Source: an uncultured Bacilli bacterium (GTDB lineage Bacteria; Bacillota_I; Bacilli_A; RFN20; CAG-826). From it: a stretch of DNA of 64,000 nt. Position 1 is the stretch's first letter. The number at the start of each line of letters is the position of its first letter. Positions 9,138-16,739 of this stretch are shown here, one piece after another. The stretch lies in the NCBI GenBank assembly GCA_934725985.1, contig CAKVCX010000001.1, forward strand, positions 372,001-436,000, in the 5' to 3' direction. The notes beneath the pieces were generated by a model. That model was given only the letters and a program-made list of their open reading frames with translations, was not told the origin of the DNA and made no database searches. A program made the position numbers and the translations under genes.

Positions 9138-10325
9138 ATGGAAATTAAATCAATTCAAGACAAATTAGCAAACAAAAATGTCGATGGTTATTTATTAATT
9201 GATTACGAAAGCAAAAATAAAGTCTTAGTTTCTTTGCTAGGCGAAAAAATGCTGACAAGAAAAATAATCGCTTTTATCCCAAAAGAAGGCAAAGGAACTT
9301 TAATTGCTCATTTTATTGATACAGTATATTTAAAAGATAAAGAAACTTTAGCCCAATTTAATTTATTAATTTATAAAACTTGGCAAGAACTATTAGATTT
9401 AGAACAAAAGCTTCTTTTAAACAAATCCAAAATAATGATGGATATTTCTAACAATGGCTTATTAATGCGGATTGCCAAGGCCGATTATGGATCTGTTGAA
9501 TACATTAAATCGCTAGGAGTAGAAGTCATTTCTTCGGGTGATTTATTGCAATCATTAACATCCGTATTAAGCGATGACCAATACAAAGAAGAATTAGATG
9601 CATGCAGAAAAACCCTGCAAATCAAAAACGAAGCATTCAAATTAATAAAACTTGAAATAGAAGAATTTAAAGAGACAAACGAATATAAAATTCAATCTTT
9701 TATAGCTAAACGTTTTCATGAAGAAGGCATGGTTTATGACGACTTACCTTTAGTTGCAAATGGGAAAAACGCCTCAAATCCACATTATTCTCCAAACCAA
9801 GGAAATTACGGATTAATTAAAAAAGGAGACTTAGTCCTAATTGACATGTGGGCAAAAAATAACAACAAAAATGGGGTATATGCCGACATTACTTGGATGG
9901 GATATGTGGGAGTTGATGTCCCAAAGATATATAAAGATAGGTTTGCAATAATTAAAAATGCTAGAAATGAAGTTATTTCTTTTTTAAGCAAAGAACTAAA
10001 AAAAAGAAAAGTATATGCCTATGAAGCAGATGATGTAGCAAGAAAAATTATAGAGCAAGCAGGCTATGGAGATTATTTCTTACATAGAGTTGGCCATAAT
10101 ATTGCAGTAGATGTATCTCCTCATGGCCCGGGTGCAAATTTAGATAATTACGAAACACATGACGATAGGTCATTAATGGAAGGCACTAGTTTTTCTGATG
10201 AACCCGGTATCTATGCACCCGATTTTGGCATGCGAACCGAAACAAACCTACACATAAAAAATAACCAGTTAATCGTTGTGGCTGGGTTGCAAGATGAAAT
10301 AATACCAATTATGAAAATTAAATAG
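9138..10325 (+). CDS. Xaa-Pro aminopeptidase (M24 family, PepP/PepQ-like)
   Basis: Cytoplasmic metallopeptidase (395 aa) that removes an N-terminal residue before proline. It has an N-terminal creatinase-like domain (about 1-170) followed by the pita-bread M24 domain. The dinuclear metal ligands are visible: Asp in IDMWAKN and in YADITWMG, His in HRVGHN, Glu in DEPGIY, and Glu in MRTETN. I start at the ATG at 9138, because the upstream extension would include the promoter and the divergent gene start. The end overlaps the convergent csoR stop by 8 bases. Confidence 0.87.
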   Translation: MEIKSIQDKLANKNVDGYLLIDYESKNKVLVSLLGEKMLTRKIIAFIPKEGKGTLIAHFIDTVYLKDKETLAQFNLLIYKTWQELLDLEQKLLLNKSKIMMDISNNGLLMRIAKADYGSVEYIKSLGVEVISSGDLLQSLTSVLSDDQYKEELDACRKTLQIKNEAFKLIKLEIEEFKETNEYKIQSFIAKRFHEEGMVYDDLPLVANGKNASNPHYSPNQGNYGLIKKGDLVLIDMWAKNNNKNGVYADITWMGYVGVDVPKIYKDRFAIIKNARNEVISFLSKELKKRKVYAYEADDVARKIIEQAGYGDYFLHRVGHNIAVDVSPHGPGANLDNYETHDDRSLMEGTSFSDEPGIYAPDFGMRTETNLHIKNNQLIVVAGLQDEIIPIMKIK

Positions 10326-10578
10326 TCATCCTATCGATTAATTTTTTAATTTCATCTATCTTTTCTTCTACTTCAGAAGAAGGGCATTCTCTAAAACAAT
10401 TGGTTAAGTGGGCACTTAAAATTTCTGTATTTGCCTTTTTAAGCAAAGAAATAGTTGCTAGAATTTGGTTCGAAACATCTACGCAATATTCATCATTTTC
10501 AATCATTTTTAAAACGCCATCTAGTTGTCCTCTAGCGATTTGGATATAGCGCGATATTTGTTTATGATTCGCTTTCAT
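10318..10578 (-). CDS. csoR: CsoR-type copper-sensing repressor
   Basis: An 86-aa all-helical DUF156 repressor. The Cu(I) ligand triad of CsoR is present: Cys32, His57 and Cys61, in YCVDV and SAHLTNC. Without copper it binds DNA; Cu(I) releases it. It is the last gene of the copA-copZ-csoR operon. Its ATG overlaps the copZ stop by one base (TAATG), so its level follows the operon it controls. The matching operator lies just upstream of copA at 13124-13140. Confidence 0.92.
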   Translation of the reverse strand: MKANHKQISRYIQIARGQLDGVLKMIENDEYCVDVSNQILATISLLKKANTEILSAHLTNCFRECPSSEVEEKIDEIKKLIDRMTI

Positions 10579-10802
10579 TATTTAACTTCTTCGACTTTGT
10601 AGCCAACTTCTTCTATGGCTTTTTTAATTCTTCCTTCATTGATTCCAGATTTAGATTTTATGACGGCTTTTTTGCTTTCCAAGCTAACATGAGCGGATTT
10701 GACTCCTTCAATATTTTTTAAAGCTTCCTCGGCATGGCAAGCGCAATGTTGGCACTTCATGCCTTCAATTTTAATAATTTGTTTAACTCCACCGAATAAC
10801 AT
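10578..10802 (-). CDS. copZ: Copper chaperone CopZ
   Basis: A heavy-metal-associated domain protein (74 aa) with the Cu(I)-binding motif GMKCQHC. It shuttles copper to the CopA ATPase. Two start codons are in frame: the ATG at 10808 is only 3 bases from the AAGGAGA ribosome site, whereas the ATG at 10802 has normal spacing, so I choose 10802. It is an operon member between copA and csoR. Confidence 0.9.
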   Translation of the reverse strand: MLFGGVKQIIKIEGMKCQHCACHAEEALKNIEGVKSAHVSLESKKAVIKSKSGINEGRIKKAIEEVGYKVEEVK

Positions 10803-10815
10803 ATTCATACTCTCC

Positions 10816-13119
10816 TTACTTTTTCTTAAATAATTTTATCCTTAAAGCATTGCAAACGACCGTAATTGAAGAAAAAGACATAACCAAAGAGGCAATCATC
10901 GGAGTCAATACTAAGTGGTTTTGACTGCCGGTAAACCAATTCGGATCTACCTTAACCCAATATAAAAGGCCAGCGGCTAAAGGAATCAAAATAATGTTAT
11001 ATAAAAACGCCCATAACAAATTTTCTTTTATGGTCTTATTTACTTTTTTGCTTAAAGAAATTGCAAAAGGCACATCTTCATTTGAATCATTCATCAAAAC
11101 AATATCGGAACTGTTTTTTGCTACATCTGTCCCGGAACCAACAGAAGCCCCAACATCTGCCTTTGCTAAAGAAGGCGCATCATTAACCCCGTCGCCAACC
11201 ATAAGCACTTTTCTCCCCGCTTCTTGCAGCTTTGCTATTATCTCTTCTTTTTGGTTTGGCAAAACATTTGAATACACTTCATCGATACCAATTTTTCTAG
11301 CAATACATTTTGCAGTTAAGGGGTTATCTCCAGTAAGCATAACGACTCTTTTCCCCATTTTCTTTAATGTAGAAACTGCGCTTATCGAATCCTCTTTTAA
11401 GGTATCTCCGATAGATATTAAACCAATTAAATGTTTATTTAAAGCCACATATAAAACCGTATAGCCTAGACTAGATAGCTCTTTCTCGTCCTTTTTAGCA
11501 AAACCATAGTCTATACAATTTTCATCCATTAAAGTCGCATTCCCTATTAACGCATTAGAAGAAATAACTCCTTTCCCCGAAGCATAGTTGCATTGCAAGC
11601 TAGAAGTAAATTCAATTTTTTTGCTTTTAGCAAAAGAAACTATAGCCCTTGCCAAAGGATGCTCGGATTTACTTTCTAGTTCAGAGGCTATTTTTAAAAG
11701 CGAATCCTCTTCAACTCCAAAAGGTTTAATGTTAACAACTGTCATTTCCCCTTTTGTTAAAGTACCTGTTTTATCAAAAACGACTGTATCAACCTTGCTT
11801 AGCCTTTCGAAAGCTTCAGCTGAACGAACAAGTACTCCATATTCTGCACCTTTCCCAGTTCCCACCATTATCGATACAGGCGTAGCAAGTCCTAAAGCGC
11901 AAGGACAAGAAATTACCAGAACCGATATAGCAAGTTGGAAAGCCAAATTAACGTGATTAGAATTATCCTTAATAACACCTGAATAACCTAGAGAAATCCA
12001 AACAATAAAGGTAATCAAAGAAAGAATCATTACAGTTGGAACAAATATTAAAGAAATTTTGTCAACCAATCTTGAAATTGGCGCTTTCGATTGACTTGCC
12101 TCTTTAACTAAGTCAATTATTTGAGACATAACCATATCTTTTCCCACCGAAGTTGCTTTAAATTCAAAACTACCTTCTTTATTTAAAGTAGCTCCAACAA
12201 CTTTATCGTTTTTCTCCTTTTTAATTAACTTTGATTCGCCGGTTAAGGAAGATTCATCTACGTGAGAAAAACCATTCAAGACAATTCCATCACAAGGTAT
12301 TGTTTGCCCTGGCTTAACGACTACTATATCGCCATCTTTTAATTCACTAGATTGTATTTCTATTTGTTTATCATTCTTTTTTATAGTTGCTACATCTGGC
12401 AATAGTTCTATTAAAGAAGCAATAGTAGAAGACGTCTTTAAAGTTGCTTTTTCCTCTAAATATTTTCCTAACCCCACAATCGTTGGAATCATCGCACCAG
12501 ATTCAATATATATATTCATTGCATTACTCATAACCATCATATGGTCATGACTAACTTCCCCAAAAATAGTCATAGCAAAGGAATAAATACCATAAGCAAG
12601 TGAAACGCTAGACCCTAAAGCAACTAGCGAGTCCATATTTGGATGAAAATGAAATAAACTCTTAAACCCAGAAGCAAAATGATTAAAATTCAAAACAACG
12701 ATTGGAATAATAAAGGCAAATTGGATGGCAATATCAATAATCATTATTTTGCCGTAATTAGGATCATCCATGGTCGGATAAGAAAAAATCATTGGGCCCA
12801 TCGAAAAGACCATTAAGCAAAGTAACAAGATTAAGCTTAAAAGAACCTTATTTCTTTTTTTCTTTAAAGAGACTTTTCTTTCTTTTTCAATAGCCTTTAA
12901 AGTTTTATTGACATATAAAGAGCAGGAATACCCCGCCTTAATAACAGCATCAATTATTTGAGTTTCAGTTACTATAGAATCATCAAAATCAACGTTCATG
13001 CTTTTGCCCAGCAAAGAAACGTTAACAGCATTTACTCCAGCTAATTTAGCTACAGCTCTAGTTACATTTGCTTGGCAGGCAGAGCAAGTCATACCGATAA
13101 CATCAAATCTTTTGTTCAT
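10816..13119 (-). CDS. copA: Cu(I)-exporting P-type ATPase
   Basis: A 767-aa P1B ATPase in the cytoplasmic membrane. It has one N-terminal HMA domain (GMTCSAC, Cys12/Cys15), eight predicted membrane segments, and the ion-path motif CPC in SCPCALGLATP. The phosphorylation site is DKTGT, the actuator loop TGES, and the hinge GDGVNDAP. It exports excess copper using ATP. It is the first gene of the copper operon. No separate ribosome site is seen except a G-rich stretch inside the CsoR operator 5 bases upstream. Confidence 0.95.
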   Translation of the reverse strand: MNKRFDVIGMTCSACQANVTRAVAKLAGVNAVNVSLLGKSMNVDFDDSIVTETQIIDAVIKAGYSCSLYVNKTLKAIEKERKVSLKKKRNKVLLSLILLLCLMVFSMGPMIFSYPTMDDPNYGKIMIIDIAIQFAFIIPIVVLNFNHFASGFKSLFHFHPNMDSLVALGSSVSLAYGIYSFAMTIFGEVSHDHMMVMSNAMNIYIESGAMIPTIVGLGKYLEEKATLKTSSTIASLIELLPDVATIKKNDKQIEIQSSELKDGDIVVVKPGQTIPCDGIVLNGFSHVDESSLTGESKLIKKEKNDKVVGATLNKEGSFEFKATSVGKDMVMSQIIDLVKEASQSKAPISRLVDKISLIFVPTVMILSLITFIVWISLGYSGVIKDNSNHVNLAFQLAISVLVISCPCALGLATPVSIMVGTGKGAEYGVLVRSAEAFERLSKVDTVVFDKTGTLTKGEMTVVNIKPFGVEEDSLLKIASELESKSEHPLARAIVSFAKSKKIEFTSSLQCNYASGKGVISSNALIGNATLMDENCIDYGFAKKDEKELSSLGYTVLYVALNKHLIGLISIGDTLKEDSISAVSTLKKMGKRVVMLTGDNPLTAKCIARKIGIDEVYSNVLPNQKEEIIAKLQEAGRKVLMVGDGVNDAPSLAKADVGASVGSGTDVAKNSSDIVLMNDSNEDVPFAISLSKKVNKTIKENLLWAFLYNIILIPLAAGLLYWVKVDPNWFTGSQNHLVLTPMIASLVMSFSSITVVCNALRIKLFKKK

Positions 13120-13123
13120 ATAT

Positions 13124-13140
13124 ATACCCCCTAGGGGTAT
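13124..13140 (-). promoter_or_regulatory. CsoR operator of the copper operon
   Basis: The perfect palindrome ATACCCCCTAGGGGTAT (7-base arms, CTA centre) matches the known CsoR operator type. It starts 5 bases upstream of the copA ATG and follows a TATAGA that could be the -10. On the coding strand its half AGGGGGT also sits at ribosome-binding-site distance from the ATG. Confidence 0.85.
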
Positions 13141-13172
13141 CTATAGTTTAATTAACTTTTAGCTCATATGCA

Positions 13173-13202
13173 ACAAAAAAAGAGCGGTCTCCCGCCCTTT
13201 TC
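13173..13202 (-). terminator. Rho-independent terminator after hsp20
   Basis: On the minus strand the stem AAGGGCGG/CCGCTCTT has one G-U pair and is followed by a run of T. It lies about 20 bases after the hsp20 stop and separates it from the copper operon. Confidence 0.75.
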
Positions 13203-13223
13203 TAACCTTATCAATTAAAGTCT

Positions 13224-13652
13224 TTATTGAATAGCAATTTGATGCTTTTCTTCGACTTTTTTCGTATCTTGTTTTGGCAATTCAATTGACAAGACACCAT
13301 CCTTATAAGAAGCATGGATGTCTTTTTCTTCGACATCACCTACATAATAACTACGAGTAGAAGATCCGGAGAAACGTTCCCTATGAACAAATGAAGATTT
13401 CTTCTCATTCTCATTATTAATAGAACGATTGACTTTAGCCGTAACGGTTAGATAACCATCTTTCAAACTTAGAGAGATATTGTTCTTTTCAAAACCAGGA
13501 AGATCAATATCAAGAGTATAACTATTTTCATGCTCTTTGATATCCGTCTTCATGCTTAAGGAACCAAAGTTCCCAGAATTTATATCTTCAAAGAAATTGT
13601 CGAAGAATGGATCCAAGAAGTTTCCTGAATAACGACTTACATTATGTGACAT
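13224..13652 (-). CDS. Small heat-shock protein (Hsp20/alpha-crystallin family)
   Basis: A 142-aa ATP-independent holdase chaperone. The alpha-crystallin domain spans about residues 35-130 with the conserved DLPGFEKNNI and the C-terminal DGVLSIELPK; the tail ends with HQIAIQ, a possible I-x-I motif. I start at the ATG at 13652, which follows AGGAGG at 10 bases. A longer reading frame to 13697 would start inside the CIRCE element. It is transcribed from a strong sigma-A promoter framed by two CIRCE operators, so heat-shock control through HrcA is expected. Confidence 0.9.
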   Translation of the reverse strand: MSHNVSRYSGNFLDPFFDNFFEDINSGNFGSLSMKTDIKEHENSYTLDIDLPGFEKNNISLSLKDGYLTVTAKVNRSINNENEKKSSFVHRERFSGSSTRSYYVGDVEEKDIHASYKDGVLSIELPKQDTKKVEEKHQIAIQ

Positions 13653-13677
13653 ACTAACTAAACCTCCTAATGGTTTT

Positions 13678-13704
13678 TTAGCACTCGCTAATTTCAAGTG
13701 CTAA
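13678..13704 (-). promoter_or_regulatory. CIRCE element 1 (HrcA operator)
   Basis: TTAGCACTC-N9-AAGTGCTAA differs from the consensus TTAGCACTC-N9-GAGTGCTAA at one base. It lies in the 5' leader of hsp20 just downstream of the promoter. Confidence 0.92.
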
Positions 13705-13708
13705 CTAT

Positions 13709-13736
13709 ATATTATGCGGTTTTTTAGCAGTGTCAA
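13709..13736 (-). promoter_or_regulatory. hsp20 promoter
   Basis: On the minus strand a perfect TTGACA (-35) is followed by 16 bases and TAATAT (-10). It is sandwiched between two CIRCE elements, and the -35 lies inside the spacer and arm of the upstream one. Confidence 0.75.
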
Positions 13737-13750
13737 GAGTAGAGTGCTAA
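13724..13750 (-). promoter_or_regulatory. CIRCE element 2 (HrcA operator), overlapping the ybaK stop
   Basis: TTAGCAGTG-N9-GAGTGCTAA on the plus strand has exact CIRCE spacing with two mismatches in one arm. The perfect arm contains the TAG stop of the upstream ybaK gene, and the element covers the hsp20 -35 box. Confidence 0.8.
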
Positions 13751-14214
13751 TTTTTTTCTAAATCCACATATTTGCCAGAAACAAGATTAATCAAATCATT
13801 CGGATCTAGTCCCACTTGATATCCTCTTTTGCCACCAGAAACATAAATTAAGTCGAAGATTTGGGCTGTTTCGTCTATAAAAACCGGAAATTGTTTTTTT
13901 AAGCCAATAGGAGAACATCCCCCATGGATATAGCCTGTTAAAGGCAGCAATTCCTTTTGCTTTATCATAATGATAGATTTACAGCCGACTGCTTTAGCCG
14001 CTTTTTTTAAATCTAGCTCTTTATTTACTGGCACGCAAAAAACATAATGTTCTCTTTTTTCGTTTTCAGTAATCAATGTTTTAAAAACGCAATCTGGATT
14101 CTCGTTTAAGCAATTTGCAACGCTTTCTCCATCACTAACTTCTTCTGAATAAGTCTTTTCTATATATTTGATATTTTTTGTAGCAAGCAAACGCATCACA
14201 TTAGTTTTGTCCAT
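13747..14214 (-). CDS. ybaK: Cys-tRNA(Pro)/Cys-tRNA(Cys) deacylase YbaK
   Basis: A 155-aa YbaK/EbsC-family editing enzyme that hydrolyses mischarged Cys-tRNA(Pro). The conserved Lys of FKTLI and the GGCSPIGLKKQFPV segment followed by SGGKRGYQVGLDP are typical of YbaK. The promoter TATAAT lies six bases before the ATG, so the mRNA is probably leaderless. Its stop codon is part of a CIRCE arm that controls the next gene. Confidence 0.92.
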   Translation of the reverse strand: MDKTNVMRLLATKNIKYIEKTYSEEVSDGESVANCLNENPDCVFKTLITENEKREHYVFCVPVNKELDLKKAAKAVGCKSIIMIKQKELLPLTGYIHGGCSPIGLKKQFPVFIDETAQIFDLIYVSGGKRGYQVGLDPNDLINLVSGKYVDLEKN

Positions 14215-14220
14215 GCTTTT

Positions 14221-14226
14221 ATTATA
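14221..14226 (-). promoter_or_regulatory. -10 box of ybaK
   Basis: Perfect TATAAT on the minus strand, six bases before the ybaK ATG, with no Shine-Dalgarno. It follows immediately after the terminator of the preceding gene. Confidence 0.55.
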
Positions 14227-14230
14227 TAAA

Positions 14231-14256
14231 GAAAAAGCCCAGGAGCTAGCCTAGGC
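14231..14256 (-). terminator. Rho-independent terminator of the four-helix membrane protein gene
   Basis: On the minus strand GCCTAGG pairs with CCTGGGC (one G-U pair) over a 6-base loop, then TTTTTC. It lies about 25 bases after the stop at 14281. Confidence 0.8.
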
Positions 14257-14280
14257 ATAAATAATAAACGTTATTAGTAC

Positions 14281-14829
14281 TTATTTTACAAGTGCGCCGG
14301 CAAAGCCACCTAAGCCACCAACAATCCCGAAAATACCGCCTAAGATTGCGCCAACTTCCATCTTTCCTGAAACGGCTTCTTTAGCATATTTGCTGCCGGA
14401 AGCTAATATTTCATCTAAATTAGAAGAGATAAAATTATTTGGGGTAACAAACATAAATATGCCGGCAACAAGCAAGCATAAACCACCAACTAACGATAAT
14501 AATTTAGCAAGCTTACCTTTTTTCAAATAAACAAAGACAGCACCTAAAAGCAAGGAAAGAGAGCCAGCAATCGAAAGAATAAAGCCAATTAAACCCAGGG
14601 TAGATCCAATTAACAATTGATCGCCGCTATCTGTTTTAGTGCCAAAGAATACGTCAGTCCCTTTATAGGTTGCAATAGTACCTTCTAAAGTTTTTCCTGC
14701 GACTGTGTAAGAAAAGAAAGAAGAAGCAAAATTTGTTACCATTGGCAAAACTATGGTAAGAACTCCAAAGACGAGGGCTGCCATCATTACAAATAATGAC
14801 AAAGTAGATTTTTTAGTTTTTTTAGCCAT
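14281..14829 (-). CDS. Hypothetical four-helix membrane protein
   Basis: A 182-aa protein with hydrophobic segments at about residues 10-31, 67-98, 105-128 and 157-180, the last rich in glycine. It has a short basic N-terminus (MAKKTKK). The extracytoplasmic loop between helices 1 and 2 contains a Gly/Thr/Asp-rich stretch. I do not recognise the family. A ribosome site AAAGGTGG lies about 13 bases upstream. It is followed by its own terminator and preceded by the PIN-domain gene, with about 95 bases between. Confidence 0.7.
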   Translation of the reverse strand: MAKKTKKSTLSLFVMMAALVFGVLTIVLPMVTNFASSFFSYTVAGKTLEGTIATYKGTDVFFGTKTDSGDQLLIGSTLGLIGFILSIAGSLSLLLGAVFVYLKKGKLAKLLSLVGGLCLLVAGIFMFVTPNNFISSNLDEILASGSKYAKEAVSGKMEVGAILGGIFGIVGGLGGFAGALVK

Positions 14830-14925
14830 AAAGACTTATATACCACCTTTCAAATAATCATTTTACATAAAAATTAGCCAACAAAAAGAGAATAAATAAA
14901 ATAACTTACAAAAACTATAAATTGT

Positions 14926-16662
14926 CTATTTATCGTTTCCTTGTTCTAAAAGGGATAATTCTTTCTTTAGTTTACTTTGGCTTAAAGAAAGCTTTTCCTT
15001 CTCTTCACTAGATAAGCCTTTAATTAAATTCAGTTGGGAATTGATATCGGATATTTTATCTTTTATAGGATAATTGGGGTTAGAAATAAGGGCTCTTAAT
15101 CTCTTATCGGAAGCAATAACTTCAGAAATGGGCTTCTTTTCTTTTTTCAAGGAGGAAGCTTTCTTCACTTTGGAGGGTTCTTTTTTCTTATTTATGTTAT
15201 CCTTTTTTCCCTTGACCTCGCTCTTTTTTAAAGGAGCTTTTCCTCTTTTTATTTCTTTAGTAGCTAGTGTTTCGTTCCTAGTTTTAGCCTCAATCCTAGA
15301 TTTTACTTTTTCTTCTGGAATCGCAACAACCAAAACAGGCGAAGCAATAGCCATTCCTAGTTTATCTTCTTGTTTGCTTGCACTTTCTTCCTTCTTAGGC
15401 ATTTTGGTTTCTTTTGAAATAAAAGGAACATCCTTTTTTTTGATTTTCTTAGGCGCTTCTTTTGGCTTTAAGTTATCTCTTTTTGTCTTTTCCTTGTCCT
15501 TTATTGCTTTAGAGAAATCAAAATAAACATGAAAGCCATTATTCGCCTTTTCTGCAATTACTTCGAAAGAAGAATACATGAAAGAAGTTTTATTTTTCTT
15601 AGAAAGAAGGGAATAGATTTTTGAACTAATTTGTTCAAAATCATTTAAGGTAAGATCAACATCGCCATGCACTCCTTTAACGAAAGGAATTGAGGGGTCG
15701 CGGAACATCAAGTTATAGTGGTGTGCTACTTGGTGAAGCGCATCTTCGACTTTCCAACCACTTCCAAAATATAATTTTTCATTCGGCTTGTCGATTAATT
15801 CTTTCTTTTTTAAATCCTTTTTATCCTCTTGCTTAGAAGAATATTCCTTTAACAAGGCGTTCAATTTGGTGCTATCGTAAACCAAAGATATCTCTTTTGC
15901 TTCTTCTTTGCTTAACTTAGCAATATTTTTAAGCTGGTATTTTATATCTTCTATTCTTTTTTCTTTCGAATAAGAAGATGAAAGGAATCTTTCCTTTAAT
16001 TTAGAATCCGTTTCGACTGTTTTATTAAAAACATAAGAACGTTTTGGTTCTATTTTCTCTTTTGGAGTATTTCTTTGCTTGCTTTGATTGTTTCTATTTT
16101 CGTTATTGTTTTTAAGTAAGCCACTATTCCTTTGTAAAGTCCCGCCCTTTGTAATTTTATAAACACAAACTCTATACCCTTTTTGACTGCCTAAATTATT
16201 AAGCTTAATTAGGTCTTCTGCTAAATGATTGTCTTGGGTAATAACAGCAATTTTAGAAGTTATGCGATCATTAGATACACGAACATATATGGCATTATCG
16301 GCAAAGTTTTGATTCTTTTCTTTTTTACTAATCGTCAATAATTTTTTCCATGTAGCATGACGAAGTATTTTTAATGCTCTTTTTGCCGCGATACGTTTCG
16401 AATCATTATTCTTATCGTGGACATGTTTTTTCAATTCATCTTCACATTTTTGAAAAACTATTATTGGTTGTCCTGCTTTGCGATATTCTTTGGCGTTTTC
16501 AATAACGTCCATCCATTCAGGGAAATTTTCATCCATAAGAGAGCAAGTATCCAATATGATATAGTCGAATGGATTCAATAATTCGGCCATCTCAGAGGAT
16601 TTTCTCTCATCAATAAACATATTTTTATATTTTCTATAAACCTCCTTTTTAGAATTATACAT
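14926..16662 (-). CDS. PIN-domain protein with long basic tail
   Basis: A 578-aa protein. Residues about 30-175 look like a PIN nuclease domain: ILDTCSLMD with the first acidic residue Asp38, later FADNAIYVRV, and the acidic AVITQDNHLAEDL. PIN domains cut RNA, but catalysis here is unproven. The rest is Lys/Glu-rich and low complexity. It contains two copies of a helical motif, at about residues 222-283 and 525-578, with the pattern IxDIxxQLxxIxxLSxEE. A folded segment near residues 310-380 lies between them. The start is uncertain: AAGGAGG lies inside the open frame, and the Met at 16620 is the next option. It neighbours the YegP-module membrane protein. Confidence 0.65.
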   Translation of the reverse strand: MYNSKKEVYRKYKNMFIDERKSSEMAELLNPFDYIILDTCSLMDENFPEWMDVIENAKEYRKAGQPIIVFQKCEDELKKHVHDKNNDSKRIAAKRALKILRHATWKKLLTISKKEKNQNFADNAIYVRVSNDRITSKIAVITQDNHLAEDLIKLNNLGSQKGYRVCVYKITKGGTLQRNSGLLKNNNENRNNQSKQRNTPKEKIEPKRSYVFNKTVETDSKLKERFLSSSYSKEKRIEDIKYQLKNIAKLSKEEAKEISLVYDSTKLNALLKEYSSKQEDKKDLKKKELIDKPNEKLYFGSGWKVEDALHQVAHHYNLMFRDPSIPFVKGVHGDVDLTLNDFEQISSKIYSLLSKKNKTSFMYSSFEVIAEKANNGFHVYFDFSKAIKDKEKTKRDNLKPKEAPKKIKKKDVPFISKETKMPKKEESASKQEDKLGMAIASPVLVVAIPEEKVKSRIEAKTRNETLATKEIKRGKAPLKKSEVKGKKDNINKKKEPSKVKKASSLKKEKKPISEVIASDKRLRALISNPNYPIKDKISDINSQLNLIKGLSSEEKEKLSLSQSKLKKELSLLEQGNDK

Positions 16663-16692
16663 TAATAAAAAGGAAACAATAATCTAAAAAGA

Positions 16693-16716
16693 AAGCCCTG
16701 GAGAAAACCAAGGCTT
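16693..16716 (-). terminator. Rho-independent terminator of the YegP-module gene
   Basis: On the minus strand AAGCCTTGG pairs with CCAGGGCTT (one G-U pair) over a short loop, followed by TCTTTTT. Confidence 0.82.
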
Positions 16717-16739
16717 AAAGAATTTAATTTAGTCCAAAG

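Noticed and set aside
10994..11956. Plus-strand open frames opposite copA
   Set aside because: They lie antisense within a well-supported P-type ATPase gene, have no ribosome sites, and look like codon-bias shadows.
13159..13170. Shared 12-mer TTAGCTCATATG, also at 43201-43212, as a common regulator site
   Set aside because: Distances to the promoters differ and the flanks do not match, so it is probably chance.
16620..16662. Firm alternative start for the PIN-domain gene
   Set aside because: AAGGAGG lies 22 bases before the Met at 16620, too far for a normal site, so neither start can be preferred with certainty.
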